From: Ampullaceana balthica
Taxonomy: Eukaryota; Mollusca; Gastropoda; Lymnaeidae
Assembly: GCA_944989445.1 (NCBI GenBank)
Contig: CALYLW010000496.1
Location: forward strand, 385,810 to 449,809
DNA: 64,000 nt
Direction of reading: 5' to 3'
Part shown: piece after piece, positions 29,201 through 44,200 of the stretch
Layout: each line of letters starts with the position of its first letter
Position numbering within the stretch: the stretch's first letter is position 1
Made by a program: the position numbers and the translations under genes
The notes under the pieces: model-generated
Databases searched by the model: none
Told to the model about the DNA's origin: nothing
Seen by the model: only the letters and a program-made list of their open reading frames with translations

Positions 29201-32200
29201 TAGAAAGCAGCGCACCAAATTACTGCACCAAAAATAACACTTTTTGAATTCCGCATAAAATTGTTCAATATGATAATAAATGAATCAAATAAAAATAAAT
29301 AAAACAAATGAAAGTTCTGTATTACGTTATTTTTTAATCTGATGTGTATTTATTTTGAAAACTTCCGTCATTTTTGACGGGTGATAAAATTCTAGTAATA
29401 ATCATGAATTCATTTTGGGGCTCTTGCAATTTGGAGCCATTGAGAATTAATAAATTTTTGTTCACATAAAAACTGCAACTCACCTGCCATCTTGAAGTAA
29501 AGGCATCCAGGCGCATCCTACAGGCATTTCTATACTGTCCTTCTTCTTCCCTGAGCCAGATTTTCCTCCCGCTTTTGAGCCTTCACAACTGACATGATAG
29601 AATCGGAAGAACAGGTGATGCTTTTCTTTTAGCTGGACGGGTAGGCATATTTTGACCTAATTTAATAAAAAAGAAAAGAGAAAAGGATTACAATGATATG
29701 TACTATGGAACAAAAAAAAGTCTATACGATTATATTTTTTTACTTTGTTAAATATTGACATATATCTACTAGAACACTATTAGACCAATATTATATACAG
29801 AATATTATTCATCATTATTAATCTTCTTCTTCTTCTTTGTTCTCAATTTTGAGTTGAGTTTTGCGTGCCGACGAGTTTTGCGCCAATTGGCCCGTGGTCT
29901 CCGACTTCAGCCTGCTGTTTTATCTGGATGTGCTTCCATAGCCTTTGGTCAGCCAAGACCATCTGCAAGGCAGCAGTTGATTTCGGCAAGTGATGCAGCG
30001 TTCACAGGCCACGGCTATAAGGGTTCCACGCATTACCCAGCCGCCTTTTATTTCCCTAACTAGTGTTAGGTACCCACTCGAAGCTGGGTGGACTCGGGGA
30101 CGCCCTAGGCCCTGGGAACAAATCCTTGGCTTGCCATGGATTCGAACCCGTGACCATCGGTACGCCAGTCGAGCGCGCTGCCACTTCGACCACCGTATCC
30201 CCATCATTATTAATCGACTTTAAACAGTTTCAAAAACATTATTAATATAGGTTACATTCTGGTTGAGTTAAACAATAAAAGTGGCAGTGTAAATTATATA
30301 AGAACTTTCTTGATTTATGAATATCCTTCGGTACCAGACCATAAATAATAATTAACTTTCTTCTCACTTTATGTAAAATTCATGAACACAATTTGCTTTA
30401 CTTTAAATGTGTAGACTAGATATATACCCACTCTTCACAGTGGAAGTGTACTGCCTTAAAAGATTTACATGAAAATATGACAACAATTTTTTTTTCAAGA
30501 ATCTCTTTAAATACAACAATCAGTTTCAGTTCGGCAACAGGATTGTAATATGTAACTAATCATGTGTATATTTCTATATTTCAGTACACTTTAGATTTAT
30601 CACTCTTCTTTCACTTTTCTATCAGGATTATTTACAACATGTTAAATGCACACTGCCAACAATGAAGAAGTTGCATTTGAAGGAAGGAGTTCTTTTAACA
30701 ACACACAGCACACCAACACCACGAACACAGAGCACACCAAAACCATGAACACACAACACTATGAACACACGGCACACTAACCCATGAACACACAGGGCAC
30801 CAACACCATGAACACACAGGACACAACCCTGAACACACAGGACACCAACACCATGAACACACAGCACACCAACACCATGAACACAAAGGACACCATGAAC
30901 ACACAGCACACCAACACCATGAACACAAAGGACACCATGAACACACAGCACACCAACACCATGAACACAAAGGACACCATGAACACACAGAACACCAACA
31001 CCATGAACACACAGGGCACCAACACCATGAACACACAGGACACAACCCTGAACACACAGGACACCAACACCATGAACACACAGCACACCAACACCATGAA
31101 CACACAGGACACCAACACCATGAACACACAGCACACCAACACCATGAACACAAAGGACACCATGAACACACAGAACACCAACACCATGAACACACAGGAC
31201 ACCAACACCATGAACACACAGGACACCAACACCATGAACACACAGGACACCAACCCCATAAACACACAGCACACCAACACCATGAACACAAAGGACACCA
31301 TGAACACACAGAACACCAACACCATGAACACACAGGACACCAACACCATGAACACACAGGACACCAACACCATGAACACACAGGACACCAACCCCATAAA
31401 CACACAGGACACCAGTATCTCACCTCTTCCATGAAGTCAGGTGTCTGTGCATGATGCAGTACAGTGGTGCTGGCAACTGTTGTGAACACTGATGTACCCG
31501 GCCTGCCATAGATTCTCTGAAAAACCAAATTAACAATGAATCAACCTGTAGACCAGTGCTTCTCAAACTTTTTAGTCTGGCGGACCGGCAGGATTTTTTT
31601 CATTGCTCCAGGGACCGGAGGACTATTTCCCCTTGTTCTAGAGGATTATAAATAGATTTTTAGGTTCTTTCTTGATAACTTCTGCGGACCGGTGGCGGAC
31701 CACCACTTTGAGAAGCACTGCTGTAGACGATAGCAGTGGTCTGAGCAGGATGGTAAAAGATGATTCTACCTGTGGTCTGAGCAGGATGGTGAAAGATGAT
31801 TCTACCTATGGTCTCAGAAGGATGGTAAAAGATGATTCTACCTATGGTCTCAGTAGGATGGTGAAAGGTGATTCTACCTGTTGTCTGAGCAGGATGGTGA
31901 AAGATGATTCTACCTATGGTCTCAGTAGGATGGAAAAAGATGATTCTACCTGTGGTCTCAGCAGGATGGTAAAAGATGATTCTGCCTATGGTCTGAGCAG
32001 GATGGTGAAAGATGATTCTACCTGTGGTCTGAGCAGGATGGTAAAAGATGATTCTACCTATGGTCTGAGCAGGATGGTAAAAGATGATTCTACCTATAGT
32101 CTCAGCAGGATGGTAAAAGATGATTCTACCTATGGTCTCAGCAGGATGGTAAAAGATGATAAGAGTGGTAATCGTCCTACCTTCAATGGCACAGCAGCCT

Positions 32201-35200
32201 CCTCATCTGAGTCCCTCAGCTCTATGCAGCATGATATATTCCTTGCCTGCAGATGTAAAGCCATAATAACATGTATATTTTAAAATTTTCATTTTCATAA
32301 TTAGATCACTTAATTTAATTTAAATTTAATTTAAGTAGTAAAGTAAGTCCCATGACCGATGGTCGTAGGGGATCCCTAATGTTTCCATTAGAGCTTACTC
32401 GGGGCTTGTTTATACCTGGTGGGGTGCCCCAATTCCCTTCCAGGGGTCAGCGGAGGACTTTCTTAGCGTATCATTTATATTGTGGCTTTGTGTGGGCTGG
32501 ATCCCACGCCCCTCAGCTTTGTGAGGCGAGCGCACTACTGACTTCGCTATCCAGCCGCCAGATTTAAGTAATCAGACTTATTCTATTCTCCTAACTTTTG
32601 TCTGTTTAGTTTTTTTAGAATATCTATGCTCACAAACAATGGCATTCAGCTAAAGAATAGGGGATACGGTGGTCGAGTGGCAGCGCGCTCGACTGGCGTA
32701 CCGATGGTCACGGGTTCGAATCCATGGGAAGCCATGGATTTGTTTCCCGGGGCCTAGGGCGTCCCCGAGTCCACCCAGCTTCGAGTGGGTACCTAACGCA
32801 TAGTTAGGGAAAATAAAAGGCGGCTGGGTAATGCGTGGAACCCTTATAGCCGTGGCATGTGAACGCTGCGTCACTTGCCAAAATCAACTGCTGCCTTGCA
32901 GATGGTCTTGGCTGACCAAAGGCTATGGAAGCACATCCAGATAAAACAGCAGGCTGAAGTCGGAGACCACGGGCCAATTGGCGCAAAACTCGTCGGCACG
33001 CAATACTCAAATTGAGAACGAAGAAGAAGAAGAAGAAGCTAAAGAATCATAATCTGTTGCACTTTATAATTATTTTTTTATTCAAAATTTAAGATATGTT
33101 GTTCAGAATATTTGTAACACAGACCTCGTTTGTGGTAGTTACAAACATTGATGATGCCATTGTAACACAGGCCTCGTTTGTGGTAGTTACAAACATTGAT
33201 GATGCCATTATAACACAGACCTTGTTTGTGGTAGTTACAAACATTGATGATGCCATAGCAACACAGGCCTCGTTCGTGGTAGTTACAAACATTGATGATG
33301 CCATCGGTGTTTTAAGAAAAGGCAGGGTTGTTGTATTTTTTTCTTCTTCTAATGATCTTTTTATGTATTCCAATAAAAATTCCTTTTGACATAATGGCCC
33401 AAGTCAAGTTTCAGTAGCAATTCTTAAATAAAAAACAATCATATTTATATAAAACTATTCCATCCACACATTTTGTTTTTAAAAACAAAATTTATTAAAT
33501 TTCACTCCCCTCACCAGGAAAAAACTGGGGTTGAATATAAAAAAACTAGGGCTGTTAACGATTAATTTAAAATAAATCGTTAACTTTTGAAAAATCAACG
33601 ATTAATTAATCGTTAATTTCGATTAAAGCCAAAACTTGAAATTTATGTTGTCATCAGTAACGTTAATTAAACTCACTTGTCGAAAATCGAAATAACACTG
33701 GAATGTCTTCTTTATATGAGATCTTTTAACCAACAACGCAAACAGACAAGTTCAGGCAAGTGTATTGACATTATTTGGTTCAAATGATGAGCGGGTCTTA
33801 TTGACGATATAACCAGCCGAGCTGAACAGTCGTTCATATAGCTTTAGATCGTCTCAACTGAAGTTTATGATACTATAGTGGATGTTTGGTTTGCAGGTTA
33901 TATGTAAGCAAAGTGTTAGAACCATGGTAGCAATGTTTCCTTTAAGCAGCGCGGCTGCGCAGATATTTGACTGACGCCACCCAGGAGTTTAGAATCACAG
34001 CGCAGCAAATTTTGTAAAATATTGCACACAAAATGGACGTTGTGCAACTTTGCGCACGAGTTGTTTTTTTTAACTTTGCACACAGACCAACGAAGCTTAG
34101 ACGTTAAGGGAACATTGCATGGTAGGCAAACGATTTCTTTCAATGGACATAATAACCTTTATCAATATTTTGAACATTCACATAAGTGAATATTTTAAAA
34201 GCAAAATGTGCGTGTAATCGTCCGGAAATTAGTTTATATTTATCAGGTGAAATATTTTACTTTTTGACTTCCAGTACATTTATAAGTGGTGGGTCGATTA
34301 ATCGTTAAAAACATTTTTAATCGTTAAAATTTTTAACGATTAATTGAGAAATTAATCGTTAATTTCCGCAGCCCTAAAAAAAACCCATCGAAACTTACAA
34401 ATAATCATTTTTTATTTAGAAGTAATCATCTCAGAGACGCCACTAGGGTTGGTGTCACCCGGTTCGGTCCGCACCCCTTTAGTGATGCCGTGATGCCACC
34501 GAGGCGCCACTAGGGTTGGTGTCACCCGGTGGGGTCCACACCCCCCTAGTGATGCCACAGAATCAATTGACTTATTGTTTGGCATGGGCCGCGGTGGTCC
34601 AGCGGTAGCGCCCTGGACTGCCGTACCGAGACAGAAGAGAGTCACGGGTTCTATTCTCGGTGCTGGCAAGGCCCCCCGGGGCATTGAGCTAGCCACACAA
34701 TCCCTTGCTCGTTAGTGGTGGCTAAATAAAAATTGTGAACGTTACTTCACTTGCCCTAGTCCGTCATGGACTGAAAAGTGGGTTATTTATTGTTTGGCAG
34801 AATGAAGAGTTTAGAATTAGGATCCTCTTATCAATAAGCATTGTGTTATTCAACCATAAAAGTTTTCAGTTGAAACATCCAGTTGCATTTTTTCTACTTA
34901 AATGTGTTTTGATCCGTTACTTTTGAATAATCAAGAACTTTACACCACCTTCCCTTCAACCCATGAAGATGATAAATGTATTTAATTTGTGTCGTCAAGC
35001 CTACAGAACAAATAAAGGTCTAATACTTTTTTGTAAACTTTCAATAAACAAGCATAAATACATTAAGTTCAATGTGATTATTTCAAAACTGATAACCACT
35101 CAGTAGATTTAACTATTAAATGCATTAAGAATAATTATTGTTTATGGTCCAATTTATTTTTCATTTCATTTTTTTGAGTGGCATGATTTGACATGCTGTT

Positions 35201-38200
35201 AAGTCACCTTGGCAAAAGCTTTCTGGCCATCATACTTGAGTGACATGGGCTGGACATACAAGTTGTTGATGTAGGAATCAAACGAGCTGCACAGTTTGGC
35301 CACATCGGGTACGAACTCTTCTATCTCCACCGTGGGTGTACTTTTGGCAGGTGGCTCGGAGAAGGGCTTCACTGGCATCAGTGATGGTGTTAGTGTGACT
35401 AGATAGAATAACAGAGGTAGTATTAGTGATGGTGTTAGTGTGATTTATAGAATAACAGAGGTAGTATCAGTGATGGTGTTAGTGTGACTTGATAGAATAA
35501 CAGAGGTAGTATCAGTGATGGTGTTAGTGTGACTAGATAGAATAACAGAGGTAGTATCAGTGATAGTGATGGTGTTAGTGTGACTAGATAGAATAACAGA
35601 GGTAGTATCAGTGATGGTGTTAGTGTGACTAGATAGAATAACAGAGGTAGTATCAGTGATGGTGTTAGTGTGACTAGATAGAATAACAGAGGTAGTATCA
35701 GTGATGGTGTTAGTGTGATTAGATAGAATAACAGAGGTAGTATCAGTGATGGTGTTAGTGTGACTAGATAGAATGACAGAGGTAGTATCAGTGATGGTGT
35801 TAGTGTGACTAGATAGAATAACAGAGGTAGTATCAGTGATGGTGTTAGTGTGACTAGATAGAATAACAGAGGCAGTATCAGTGATGGTGTTAGTGTGACT
35901 AGATAGAATAACAGAGGTAGTATCAGTGATGGTGTTAGTGTGACTAGATAGAATAACAGAGGTAGTATCAGTGATGGTGTTAGTGTGACTAGATAGAATA
36001 ACAGAGGTAGTATCAGTGATGGTGTTAGTGTGACTAGATAGAATAACAGAGGCAGTATCAGTGATGGTGTTAGTGTGACTAGATAGAATAACAGAGGCAG
36101 TATCAGTGATGGTGTTAGTGTGACTAGATAGAATAACAGAGGTAGTATCAGTGATGGTGTTAGTGTGACTAGATAGAATAACAGAGGTAGTATCAGTGAT
36201 GGTGTTAGTGTGACTAGATAGAATAACAGAGGTAGTATCAGTGATGGTGTTAGTGTGACTAGATAGAATAACAGAGGTAGTATCAGTGATGGTGTTAGTG
36301 TGACTAGATAGAATAACAGAGGCTAGTATCAGTGATGGTGTTAGTGTGACTAGATAGAATAACAGAGGTAGTATCAGTGATGGTGTTAGTGTGACTAGAT
36401 AGAATAACAGAGGTAGTATCAGTGATGGTGTTAGTGTGACTAGATAGAATAACAGAGGTAGTATCAGTGATGGTGTTAGTGTGACTAGATAGAATAACAG
36501 AGGTAGTATCAGTGATGGTGTTAGTGTGACTAGATAGAATAACAGAGGCAGTATCAGTGATGGTGTTAGTGTGACTAGATAGAATAACAGAGGTAGTATC
36601 AGTGATGGTGTTAGTGTGACTAGATAGAATAACAGAGGTAGTATCAGTGATGGTGTTAGTGTGACTAGATAGAATAACAGAGGTAGTATCAGTGATGGTG
36701 TTAGTGTGACTAGATAGAATAACAGAGGCAGTATCAGTGATGGTGTTAGTGTGACTAGATAGAATAACAGAGGTAGTATCAGTGATGGTGTTAGTGTGAC
36801 TAGATAGAATAACAGAGGCAGTATCAGTGATGGTGTTAGTGTGACTAGATAGAATAACAGAGGTAGTATCAGTGATGGTGTTAGTGTGACTAGATAGAAT
36901 AACAGAGGCAGTATCAGTGATGGTGTTAGTGTGACTAGATAGAATAACAGAGGCAGTATCAGTGATGGTGTTAGTGTGACTAGATAGAATAACAGAGGCA
37001 GTATCAGATGGTGTTAGTGTGACTAGATAGAATAACAGAGGGAGTATCAGTGATGGTGTTAGTGTGACTAGATAGAATAACAGAGGTAGTATCAGATGGT
37101 GTTAGTGTGACTAGATAGAATAACAGAGGGAGTATCAGTGATGGTGTTAGTGTGACTAGATAGAATAACAGAGGCAGTATAGTGATGGTGTTAGTGTGAC
37201 TAGATAGAATAACAGAGGTAGTATCAGATGGTGTTAGTGTGACTAGATAGAATAACAGAGGGAGTATCAGTGATGGTGTTAGTGTGACTAGATAGAATAA
37301 CAGAGGGAGTATCAGTGATGGTGTTAGTGTGACTAGATAGAATAACAGAGGGAGTATCAGTGATGGTGTTAGTGTGACTAGATAGAATAACAGAGGTAGT
37401 ATCAGATGGTGTTAGTGTGACTAGATAGAATAACAGAGGTAGTATCAGTGATAGTGTTAGTGTGACTAGATAGAATAACAGAGGTAGTATCAGTGGTGGT
37501 GTTAGTGTGACTAGATAGAATAACAGAGGTAGTATCAGATGGTGTTAGTGTGACTAGATAGAATAACAGATGTAGTATAGTGATGGTGTTAGTGTGACTA
37601 GATAGAATAACAGAGGCAGTATCAGATGGTTTTAGGGTCGGCTTAGGAACGAACAAACTATAGAACATGAATATACGGTAGATAAAATAACAGATGTAAA
37701 GAGTTTTAAGCAGTATTAAGAAGAAATACATTGGACATGTTAAATCATTAAAGACAAGTTATTTCAAGTATCTAGTTTATATACCAACGATTAGCTAAAA
37801 ATTTCTAGAGCTATTTTTAACATTTCAGTGAAGAAATTTCGACTCAGATAATTTTTTAAATCAATTTAATTTCTTCTTCCTACAAATTCACTTTCTTCCA
37901 GAAATTAAGAAAGGTTACATTTAGTTGTCTACAAGTGTTTAAAATGTTTACAGTCAATGTGTTGAGAAAAGTTACATTAAGTTGTCTACTTAGTAAGTGT
38001 TTAAAATGTTTACAGTCAATGTGTTGAGAAAAGATACATTAAGTTGTCTAGTTATTAAGTGTTTAAAATGTTTACAGTCAACGTGTTGCTCTTGGTCCAG
38101 CTGTTCTATGTGTATCTTGAATTCTCCAGGTATCTCCTGCAGCTTGGATTTCTTATCTGGCCTGCCATAGAAAACATTTGAATATTTAAACTTATCTGGC

Positions 38201-41200
38201 CTGCCGTAGGAAACATTTGAATATTTAAACTTATCTGGCCTGCCGTAGAAAATATTTGAATATTTAAACTTATCTGGCCTGCCGTAGTAAACATTTGAAT
38301 ATTTAAACTTATTTGGCCTGCCGTAGAAAATACAGTCGAAACCGCTTAAGTCGACGGCGTTGGGGTATGCAAAATGGCATCGAGATAACCGATGATCGAG
38401 TTAAAACGAAAACCAATATGGCGGCAAAATATTAACATGCGCTTGAAATTTCTTTATATACGTGTTGTGCGTTAATTAGTGATGGAAGGATTAATCAGAA
38501 TCGTATCGGAATATCAGGACCCTATTTCTTCACTCTTACTCTTTCTTAAGGTTGTTAAGACCGTTCGTTTTTAATTACCGTTGAAGTTTAAATATAACGC
38601 CGTTTTGCGGTGATTCCCAGATTGAGCGATACTGTGCCTACGAAGCCACTTGCTTGATTTTCCTTACAAGCTACACAAATAAGTAACCTACACATCCCCT
38701 AATTGTCCCCTAACCATTCTCTTCCTAATCATCTTCTTTGGGTCCGTCCCCTCAGCTTACAATGGACTTAGAATGGTCTATCGTGACCTATATATGACTC
38801 ATGACAAAGCGAACTCTTCTCTATATAAACGTACACAAATAAATTAGGTACGCCTTTTAAACCTTCAACTTTGACATATTTTAATTAATTCTAACCAATA
38901 GTTAAATGGCTTTTGCACACGGCCACTTCTTATGAATGAAACAATGAGAACAAAGCAGTAGTACAGTACATGTAATAGTCAAAATGAGGTTGAAGGATGA
39001 ATGGTTGCCAATGACAACAAGTCTGCACACGGTACATTTTATTATTCCATACGATCCCCTCAGCTTACAATGGACTTAGAATTCCTTCGGTAACTTGATG
39101 CTAATACGACTAACCAAAAACAATGGTGTGGGAGATTGAGAGTGGGTAAACTGTCTGTAGTCTGTTATATTATATATTTTAAAATCTGGGGAGCCTTGTT
39201 TACAGTAAGCACCCTATGATTTTTCGTCCCATCACTAGCGTTAATAAATGAGAATGTACAAGCACATGATTTTGGAGTTTTTTTTTACACAAAGGCGTTG
39301 CCGTTATTTGTTTATCATGACCTATATATGACTCATAACAAGGTGAACTCTTCTCTATAAAAGTGTACAAAAATAAATTAGGAACTCCTTTTGAACCTAC
39401 AATTTTGATACATTTTAATTAATTCTAACCAATATTTTTTTGCACAAGGCCACTTCTTATGAATGAAACAATGAGAACAAAGCAGTAGTACAGTACATGT
39501 AATAGTCAAAATGAGGTTGAAGGATGAATGGTTGCCAATGACAAAAAGTCTGCACACGGTACATTTTATTATTCCATACGCATCGAAATTTTTTAGACAT
39601 GCGATTCTGCGTGCATCTTTGCTATTGGAGCAATTACGTAATACTCGGCATCACTTACGCGGCCGATTGCCGAGTATCTCAGAGTATACAAAAATCTACC
39701 GATGCCGAGTAGCCGAACCGATCGGTTCAGCCCTATCGATAAGAACATTTTCAAAAGCTGGCGATTTAAGTTAGTAACAGTAACACAGCGCTGTGAGCAA
39801 GCGGGCTGTGACGTCACCAGCGAAACAGAAATTGTATGCCTTGGTTATAAAAAAATAGAGTCAAAATGAGGTTAAAGGATGAATTGTTGCCAATGACAAA
39901 AAGTCTGCACACGGTACATTTTGTTATTCCATACGCAACTAAATGTTTTAGACATGCGATTCTGCGTGCATCTTTGCAATTGGAGCAATTACGTAATACT
40001 CGGCATCACTTACGCGGCCGATTGCCGAGTATCTCAGAGTATACAAAAATCAGCCGATGCCGAGTAGCCGAACCGATCGGTTCAGCCCTATCGATAAGAA
40101 CATTTTCAAAAGCTGGCGATTTAAGTTAGTAACACAGCGCTGTGAGCAAGCGGGCTGTGACGTCACCAGCGAGGCAGAAATTTTATGCCTTCACTTGGTT
40201 ATAAAAAAAATCACATCTAACATTTTCAAAAGCTGGCAATTGGTCATGGGGATCGAGATAACCAGCATTAAGTGGCAAAATTGACCCTTTTTTGTGCTCG
40301 TGTTATGAGGTTTCGGCGACTTAAAAAAATCGAATTAAACTACGAAAAAATGCTAAGACAAAGAGAGAATTTGGCGGTTCCAATAAAAAACGTCGACATA
40401 ATAGGGTGGTCGAGCTAACCGAGCTCGAGGTAAGTGGGTTTGACTGTATTTGAATATTTAAACTTATCTGGCCTGCCGTAGAAAATATTTGAATATTTAA
40501 ACTTATCTGGCCTGCCGTAGGAAACATTTGAATATTTAAAAATCAACACTTATTTATGCAATAACAAAACATTTGTATGATGACGATTCCATAACAACAT
40601 GTATTTCATGAAGGTAGATTAACTGCCCCCCCCACCCCCAGCACAGAATGATATCTCTGTTATAATAAAATATCAAACTCTCAAAGAAATTTTTACAAAC
40701 CTAATGCCGCCATCATTGCTCTCTCTCTCTATAACGTTTTTATGAATATTTCTATTGGCTCACCTCCGCAAATCTAGCAATAATTTCAACATTTCCTCTT
40801 CAGAATATTTGGCAGTTTCTTGTCTGTAAATAGGTAATTTTGTTGGCCATCTAGGCATGGCACCATCAGGCGACAGGGGGCTGAATTTTAAAATATTTTT
40901 AGAAAGCAGTTTAGTTAATTAAAATATTGTTAAAAGTTTAGCTGTAATTAATGTGTATTCAATGACCAAAAAAAAACAACCCCAACTCTACTGCTATTTA
41001 TCAAGGGGAAATCCCTCATTATAACATCTTTAGTACTAACATTGTAAAATTCCTTAAAGATGTATTCACCATTTTTTGTAGGTGCTGAATGTGGAGAAAC
41101 TTCTCCAGCAAAACCAGAATTCAAGATAAATTTGATTTTCCTTTAACTTACATTGCCGACCAAGCAAAGGGCATCCGGTAGTGTCCTATATGGGTGCAAA

Positions 41201-44200
41201 ACTGTTTCATCTGTCGATAAACTTTGCTGGCCATTTTACTGTCACTGCCTTTCAGATATGGATCCAGGCACTGGTTGATCGGCCCCTGGAGGACTTTCTC
41301 TATGCGGGCAACCAAGTAGATTTCCTGGTGCCGCCGGACAATGGAGAAGATTCCCTGGATTGAATTCAAACAAAGGTTAAAGGTCAGTCATCATGAGGTC
41401 ATATCTTTTACACATAAGATTGTCGATAAGGCTTGGTACATTATTTTACTGCAAATACATTGTTGATTTATCTATGAAACTGTACTGACATCAAGCAGGT
41501 ACTTTACATGTGAAGTTAATATAAAAGATAAGGTTGGTGTTTATTAACACTTTCATATAAGGAGTATAAAGGAGTTCTCATGTTTTAGAAGAAAAATTTA
41601 AATAAATAGATGCAAAAACAAAGTTTTTGACTATAAATCACTTATATATGAAACATAACTAAAAGTAGTGATTATGTTTAAATGCGACATTTACAGACTG
41701 AAACAGAATTATCTCCCCTGGTTTTAAAACCGGACGCAGGGACAGTAGGGGGTGTGAACATCGACGGTCGGCATCAACGTTTGAACTGAACTGTCACGTG
41801 AAAGAATTATAAACAAACGTTCGGATAGTCCGATCGCTTAATCTTACAAAGCAAGTTAATATAAGGGATTTAAAAAATGAATAAATTTGTACATATAATT
41901 AACTTAGTCAATTATTTTTTGTAATTTTATTTCAGGCACATTAGTGTGATGTTTTCCTAAATTTTAACAATTAATTTCACAATTAATGCCTGTTACATGA
42001 GATCCAAATGTGGGGGAGAAAACAGCTTTAGACTTAGTTTAGGATGATTTGAAAACAAGAGTTAATGGGCACCTGTCTGTTGGACTGAGCCACCCAATCG
42101 GGTTTTAGACCATTATGGTCAGGTGATGTTGGCTCTTTGCCATTGACAGCGTGTAGTCTGTCTGGTGCTGAAAATAATTCAGGCGGAATCATGGCTCGGA
42201 TCTCTGGGTCGTTGGGGTCTAAATGGAAGTCTTCAGAGATTTTTCTTCCTTCTCTGGCATCATACACAGAAAATGTCAAGAAAAAAGGCTCCGGCTGTGA
42301 AAAAAAGATAATAGATTGATCTAATTGCAACAAAAATGTTTTGGCACTGCGATTTCAATGGAAATTATTATTATCCATGTGATTTCTATCCCATTGGCAC
42401 AAGTATCAGTCAAAACTCTGTGATTTCTCTCCCATAGGCACAAGTATGACAGCTATCCAGGAATCAAATAGAAATAAGGAGCCCATTCAATCATGATGGG
42501 AAGAATGCAATTCTTTTCAGTCATTTCATGACATTAATTTTTTTAATTATTATAACTGTACCAATAACACTACAAATACTTTCTTTTTTAAATAAAATAT
42601 GTCAAGTAAATAAGAGTGTGCTTTGAAAATATCTACCAAATTATTCTGATATTACAAGTGCCTACAACTACATACATTTGAAGTAAAATCTTAAACGACA
42701 AAATGGTTTTCATTACATTGCATTTTTTGTTGCCCTTTCCTTCCTCTGCCAAGTTTAACTGTAAATTGAACCTGAGTTCTTCCAAACGTATTAAGAACCT
42801 GTCTGTGTATTGTTTGGGGAAAACATCAATCTCTTTGTCTTCTTCATCTGCTATGTCCTCATCAAAGACATTTCTCTGTGAAAAATAATGGATGATGGAA
42901 GGATTCAAATGATGATTTTGTTAAAGACATAAAGTAAACCCAATAAATTTAAGTGCATTTTTGGGTTTATATATTACTTTTATTATCTATAACCTTTACT
43001 TTTGACAAAATCTGTATATTATATTCGACAATCTGCTTCAAATTCGGCACGATGAAAATAGTTTAAACATTTGCATCTAACAATTAATAATAATAAATCT
43101 GCAATATTAAACTGTAAACATTAAACCCCAACACCCTTTCCAAACTAAAAGAAAAAATAAAGTAATAAAATGTAAGTAACAATAAAGAGGTTCAAAGAGA
43201 AATTAAATCAGATAAAGTAATAACATGTAAGTAACAATAAAGAGGTTCAAAGAGAAATTAAATCAAATAAAGTAATAAAATGTAAGTAACAATAAAGAGG
43301 TTCAAAGAGAAATTAAATCAAATAAAGTAATAAAATGTAAGTAGAAATAAAGAGGTTCAAAGAGAAATTAAATCAAATAAAGTAATAAAATGTAAGTAAC
43401 AATAAAGAGGTTCAAAGAGAAATTAAATCAAATAAAGTAATAAAATGTAAGTAGCAATAAAGAGGTTCAAAGAGAAATTAAATCAAATAAAGTAATAAAA
43501 TGTAAGTAACAATACAGAGGTTCAAAGAGAAATTAAATCAGATAAAGTAATAAAATGTAAGTAACAATAAAGAGGTTCACAGATAAATTAAATCAAATAA
43601 AGTAATAAAATGTAAGTAACAATAAAGAGGTTCACAGAGAAATTAAATCAAATAAAGTAATAAAATGTAAGTAACAATAAAGAGGTTCAAAGAGAAATTA
43701 AATCAGATAAAGTAATAAAATGTAAGTAACAATAAAGAGGTTCAAAGAGAAAGTAATCATGTAAAGAAAAAAAAAGATTCCTAACCCTCATGTCAGGATA
43801 AATTCCAAATAAATTTTGTCTTGCCTCCTGCCTTAATTTCGCCAGTGATGAATCTGTTTCTCTGCAGTACTGAAATGGTAAAATGAAATCAGAGGTCAAA
43901 TAAAGCCTACTTGTAACTGAGTGTGTGTGTGACAAATAAATTAAATCAAATATTAATAGTCACCTAACTGGTTCACTGAAGATGAAATGCTTGAAAAATA
44001 ATTATGTATGTTTTAAATGAGCCAAAGAAGAATCAATAAAGAATTTAGATGATGGTTTGAAAAAAACAACAACATGAGAATCAGAATTTTAAAAAAAAAT
44101 TCATTTTATTAAATTTATGAAACACTATGAATGCTTAGTGCTCTGTCCTTAAAGTAATAATATTATTTTTCTTTAAACCTACACAGCAAATAAAATTTTA

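Noticed and set aside
30784..31434. Open frames of [14 protein letters not shown] and VFMVLVSC repeats on both strands
   Set aside because: Low-complexity array with multiples-of-three periods, open in several frames at once; intronic.
32665..32740. Functional tRNA gene with A and B boxes
   Set aside because: It is the head of a SINE with a GAA tail and target duplications; the cloverleaf is not complete and other copies are equally decayed.
39511..40129. Duplicated 87-codon frame inside the pogo-like element as a transposase gene
   Set aside because: No transposase motif (DDE, helix-turn-helix) recognised; it is a tandem duplication of non-coding module sequence, also related to DNA in another element type.
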